Source: Asterochloris sp. CNOR1
Taxonomy: Eukaryota > Chlorophyta > Trebouxiophyceae > Trebouxiales > Trebouxiaceae
DNA: 64,000 nt
Assembly: GCA_963969365.1 (NCBI GenBank)
Contig: OZ017748.1
Span: forward strand, 744,001 to 808,000
Direction of reading: 5' to 3'
This document shows, piece after piece, positions 63,001 to 64,000 of the stretch. Position 1 is the stretch's first letter, and each line of letters opens with the position of its first letter. The position numbers were made by a program, and so were the translations under genes. The notes beneath the pieces are model-generated. The model did no database searches. It saw nothing but the letters and a program-made list of their open reading frames with translations, and was not told the DNA's origin.

Positions 63001-64000
63001 GTCAGAGAAATGCTCTGGGTCTGGGTTGACATGAGTATACCTGAAGGAACATCGGCTCCTGAATGTTTGATATCGCACTTGCCAGCAGCCCAAAGCCAGC
63101 AGGTACGGCAACTGCAGACTCGGATATGGTCAGCCACACAGACTGGGACAACCCACCTAAGGAGATTTGGCTCTAGGCCTGACAGCGTCATGCCCAGCAA
63201 TCACGTCCAGAAAGCAGCAAAGTCATGCGCTTAGAGGGCATACCTGAGGAGACTTGGGCTCCTGGTCTGACAGCGTCACGCTTAGCGACTGCACGCGGTC
63301 CCCTTGCGAGAGCCCCCCCTCCCGAGGCTCCTCCTGCCGCACCTCTGGCGCAAAAGACAGCATCCGTGGGGCTAGTTTGCTGGCGACCCCACGGTGCAGG
63401 GCGCTGGGTGCCTGGGCAGAGCCGCTGGGGTGGGCATGGTGGCGGGGGCTGGATATAGTCGCACCTGGACTGGCGCCAACTGCCTGGCTGCTGCCAGCCT
63501 CGCTGCCAATGTCGGACTGCTCCTCCTGTGTCCCTACAAGGGTCAGCAGAGCACCTTGCTAGCAAAGCAGTGCAACGACATGGCTGTGCAGGCTGCCACT
63601 ATGCAGCTCCTGAGTCATGACAGTCTCAATTTGTTCTAAGCCCCTGTCGCAATGCAGACATATTACCAGCTGCTGGCTTCCTGTGCCAAAGTCCTGCTGA
63701 GCTGGCTCTGTTGCCTCAAGCGGCAGGCAGCAGCTGGGTGCAGGCTTGCTGCTCACAACCCACCTCCTGTTTCAGCCTGATGGCTGGACCGCTTGCCGCT
63801 GCTCACGATCCACCTCCTGTTTCAGCCTGGTGGCTGGACCGCTTGCCGCTGCTCACAACTCACCTCCTGTTTCAGCCTGGTGGCTGGACCCCTTGCCGCT
63901 GCTCATAGGCCTGTCATCGTCCCACCGCCCGCCCTCATCTTGGCTGCTGCTCTTGTAGGGCTGCTGCAGGTGGGGCAGCCCTGCATGGGCCCCCACCCCC
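54005..64000 (-). CDS. Plant-type DYRK protein kinase (DYRKP), 5' end beyond right edge
   Basis: DYRKP kinases are the plant/green-algal branch of the DYRK family; a Chlamydomonas member restrains starch and oil accumulation. The catalytic domain is spread over the exons at the low-coordinate end: [18 protein letters not shown]-like lead-in (about 57813-57625), [20 protein letters not shown] with VCLKIIK (lysine of subdomain II, about 57300-57208), [19 protein letters not shown] (about 56890-56770), [20 protein letters not shown] (about 56470), [20 protein letters not shown] (about 56100), [20 protein letters not shown] and [17 protein letters not shown] (about 55710-55520), then the C-lobe to [23 protein letters not shown] reads HSD and DFG reads DLG, as in this family (HCD/DLG in plants). 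The N-terminal 6 kb encodes Ser/Gln/Pro-rich segments, for example [17 protein letters not shown] (about 61600). Start not in window. Confidence 0.93.
55115..55250 (+). repeat. Short direct repeats in a DYRKP intron
   Basis: gtgctgcaccgcaggrtcat occurs at about 55116, 55156 and 55228, with a half copy at 55196, in an intron of the kinase C-lobe. Confidence 0.88.
63761..63910 (-). repeat. 50-bp tandem repeat spanning a DYRKP donor site
   Basis: Three 50-bp units start at 63761, 63811 and 63861, each beginning cacctcctgtttcagcctg and containing ggctggaccncttgccgctg. On the minus strand each unit holds the exon reading [12 protein letters not shown] or [12 protein letters not shown] next to a potential donor: GGAG|GTGAGT in the highest-coordinate unit, weaker GGAG|GTGGAT and GGAG|GTGGGT in the others. 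Confidence 0.95.

Overview
This window is nuclear DNA of a green alga (Chlorophyta), probably a trebouxiophyte-like or related core chlorophyte. The reasons are: a plastid-targeted PsbP of the green-lineage type; a beta-tubulin, DYRKP kinase, PDIL5-1-like protein and BAH-PHD proteins that read as green-lineage; very intron-dense genes with GTGAGY donors and CTGCAG acceptors; and TGTAA poly(A) signals 3' of several genes. Base composition and codon use look less GC-extreme than Chlamydomonas (judged by eye). The genus cannot be fixed from the sequence. There are no prokaryotic, organellar, CRISPR or transposon features.

Layout, left to right: a long coiled-coil protein (-, C-terminus off the left edge); beta-tubulin (+); gamma-tubulin complex component 4 (-); an unresolved 2.6-kb stretch with minus-strand candidate exons; TRM6, the tRNA m1A58 methyltransferase non-catalytic subunit (+); an unidentified gene (-); the ciliary doublet protein CFAP161 (+); a small ER thioredoxin-fold protein like PDIL5-1 (-); the tubulin deglutamylase CCP5/AGBL5 (+); a Mei2-like three-RRM protein (-); a STIMATE/TMEM110-family membrane protein (-); SUMO (+); an unidentified membrane protein (+); PsbP (-); two BAH-PHD chromatin readers in divergent orientation (-, +); and a plant-type DYRK kinase (DYRKP) whose 5' end runs off the right edge (-). 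For beta-tubulin, TRM6, PDIL5-1, CCP5, STIMATE, SUMO, PsbP and both BAH-PHD genes, the exon chains below keep a consistent reading phase from start to stop.

Functionally, four genes in the first 33 kb act on microtubules: the tubulin subunit, a nucleation-complex subunit, a doublet-lumen protein and an enzyme that trims tubulin polyglutamate chains. CFAP161 and CCP5 suggest the lineage makes, or recently made, a cilium. The right half carries regulators (Mei2-like, SUMO, two histone readers, DYRKP) and one photosystem II gene. Genes mostly alternate in strand, with short shared promoters (about 240-770 bp) and convergent 3' ends that in at least two cases appear to overlap.

The most striking unexplained feature is recurrent: in at least eight genes an intron carries one or more degenerate direct copies of its own exon-intron junction, often still readable in the exon's frame (GCP4, TRM6, the unidentified gene at 22-24 kb, CFAP161, CCP5, Mei2-like, the membrane-protein gene and DYRKP). 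This suggests that introns here grow, or arise, by tandem duplication across splice sites.
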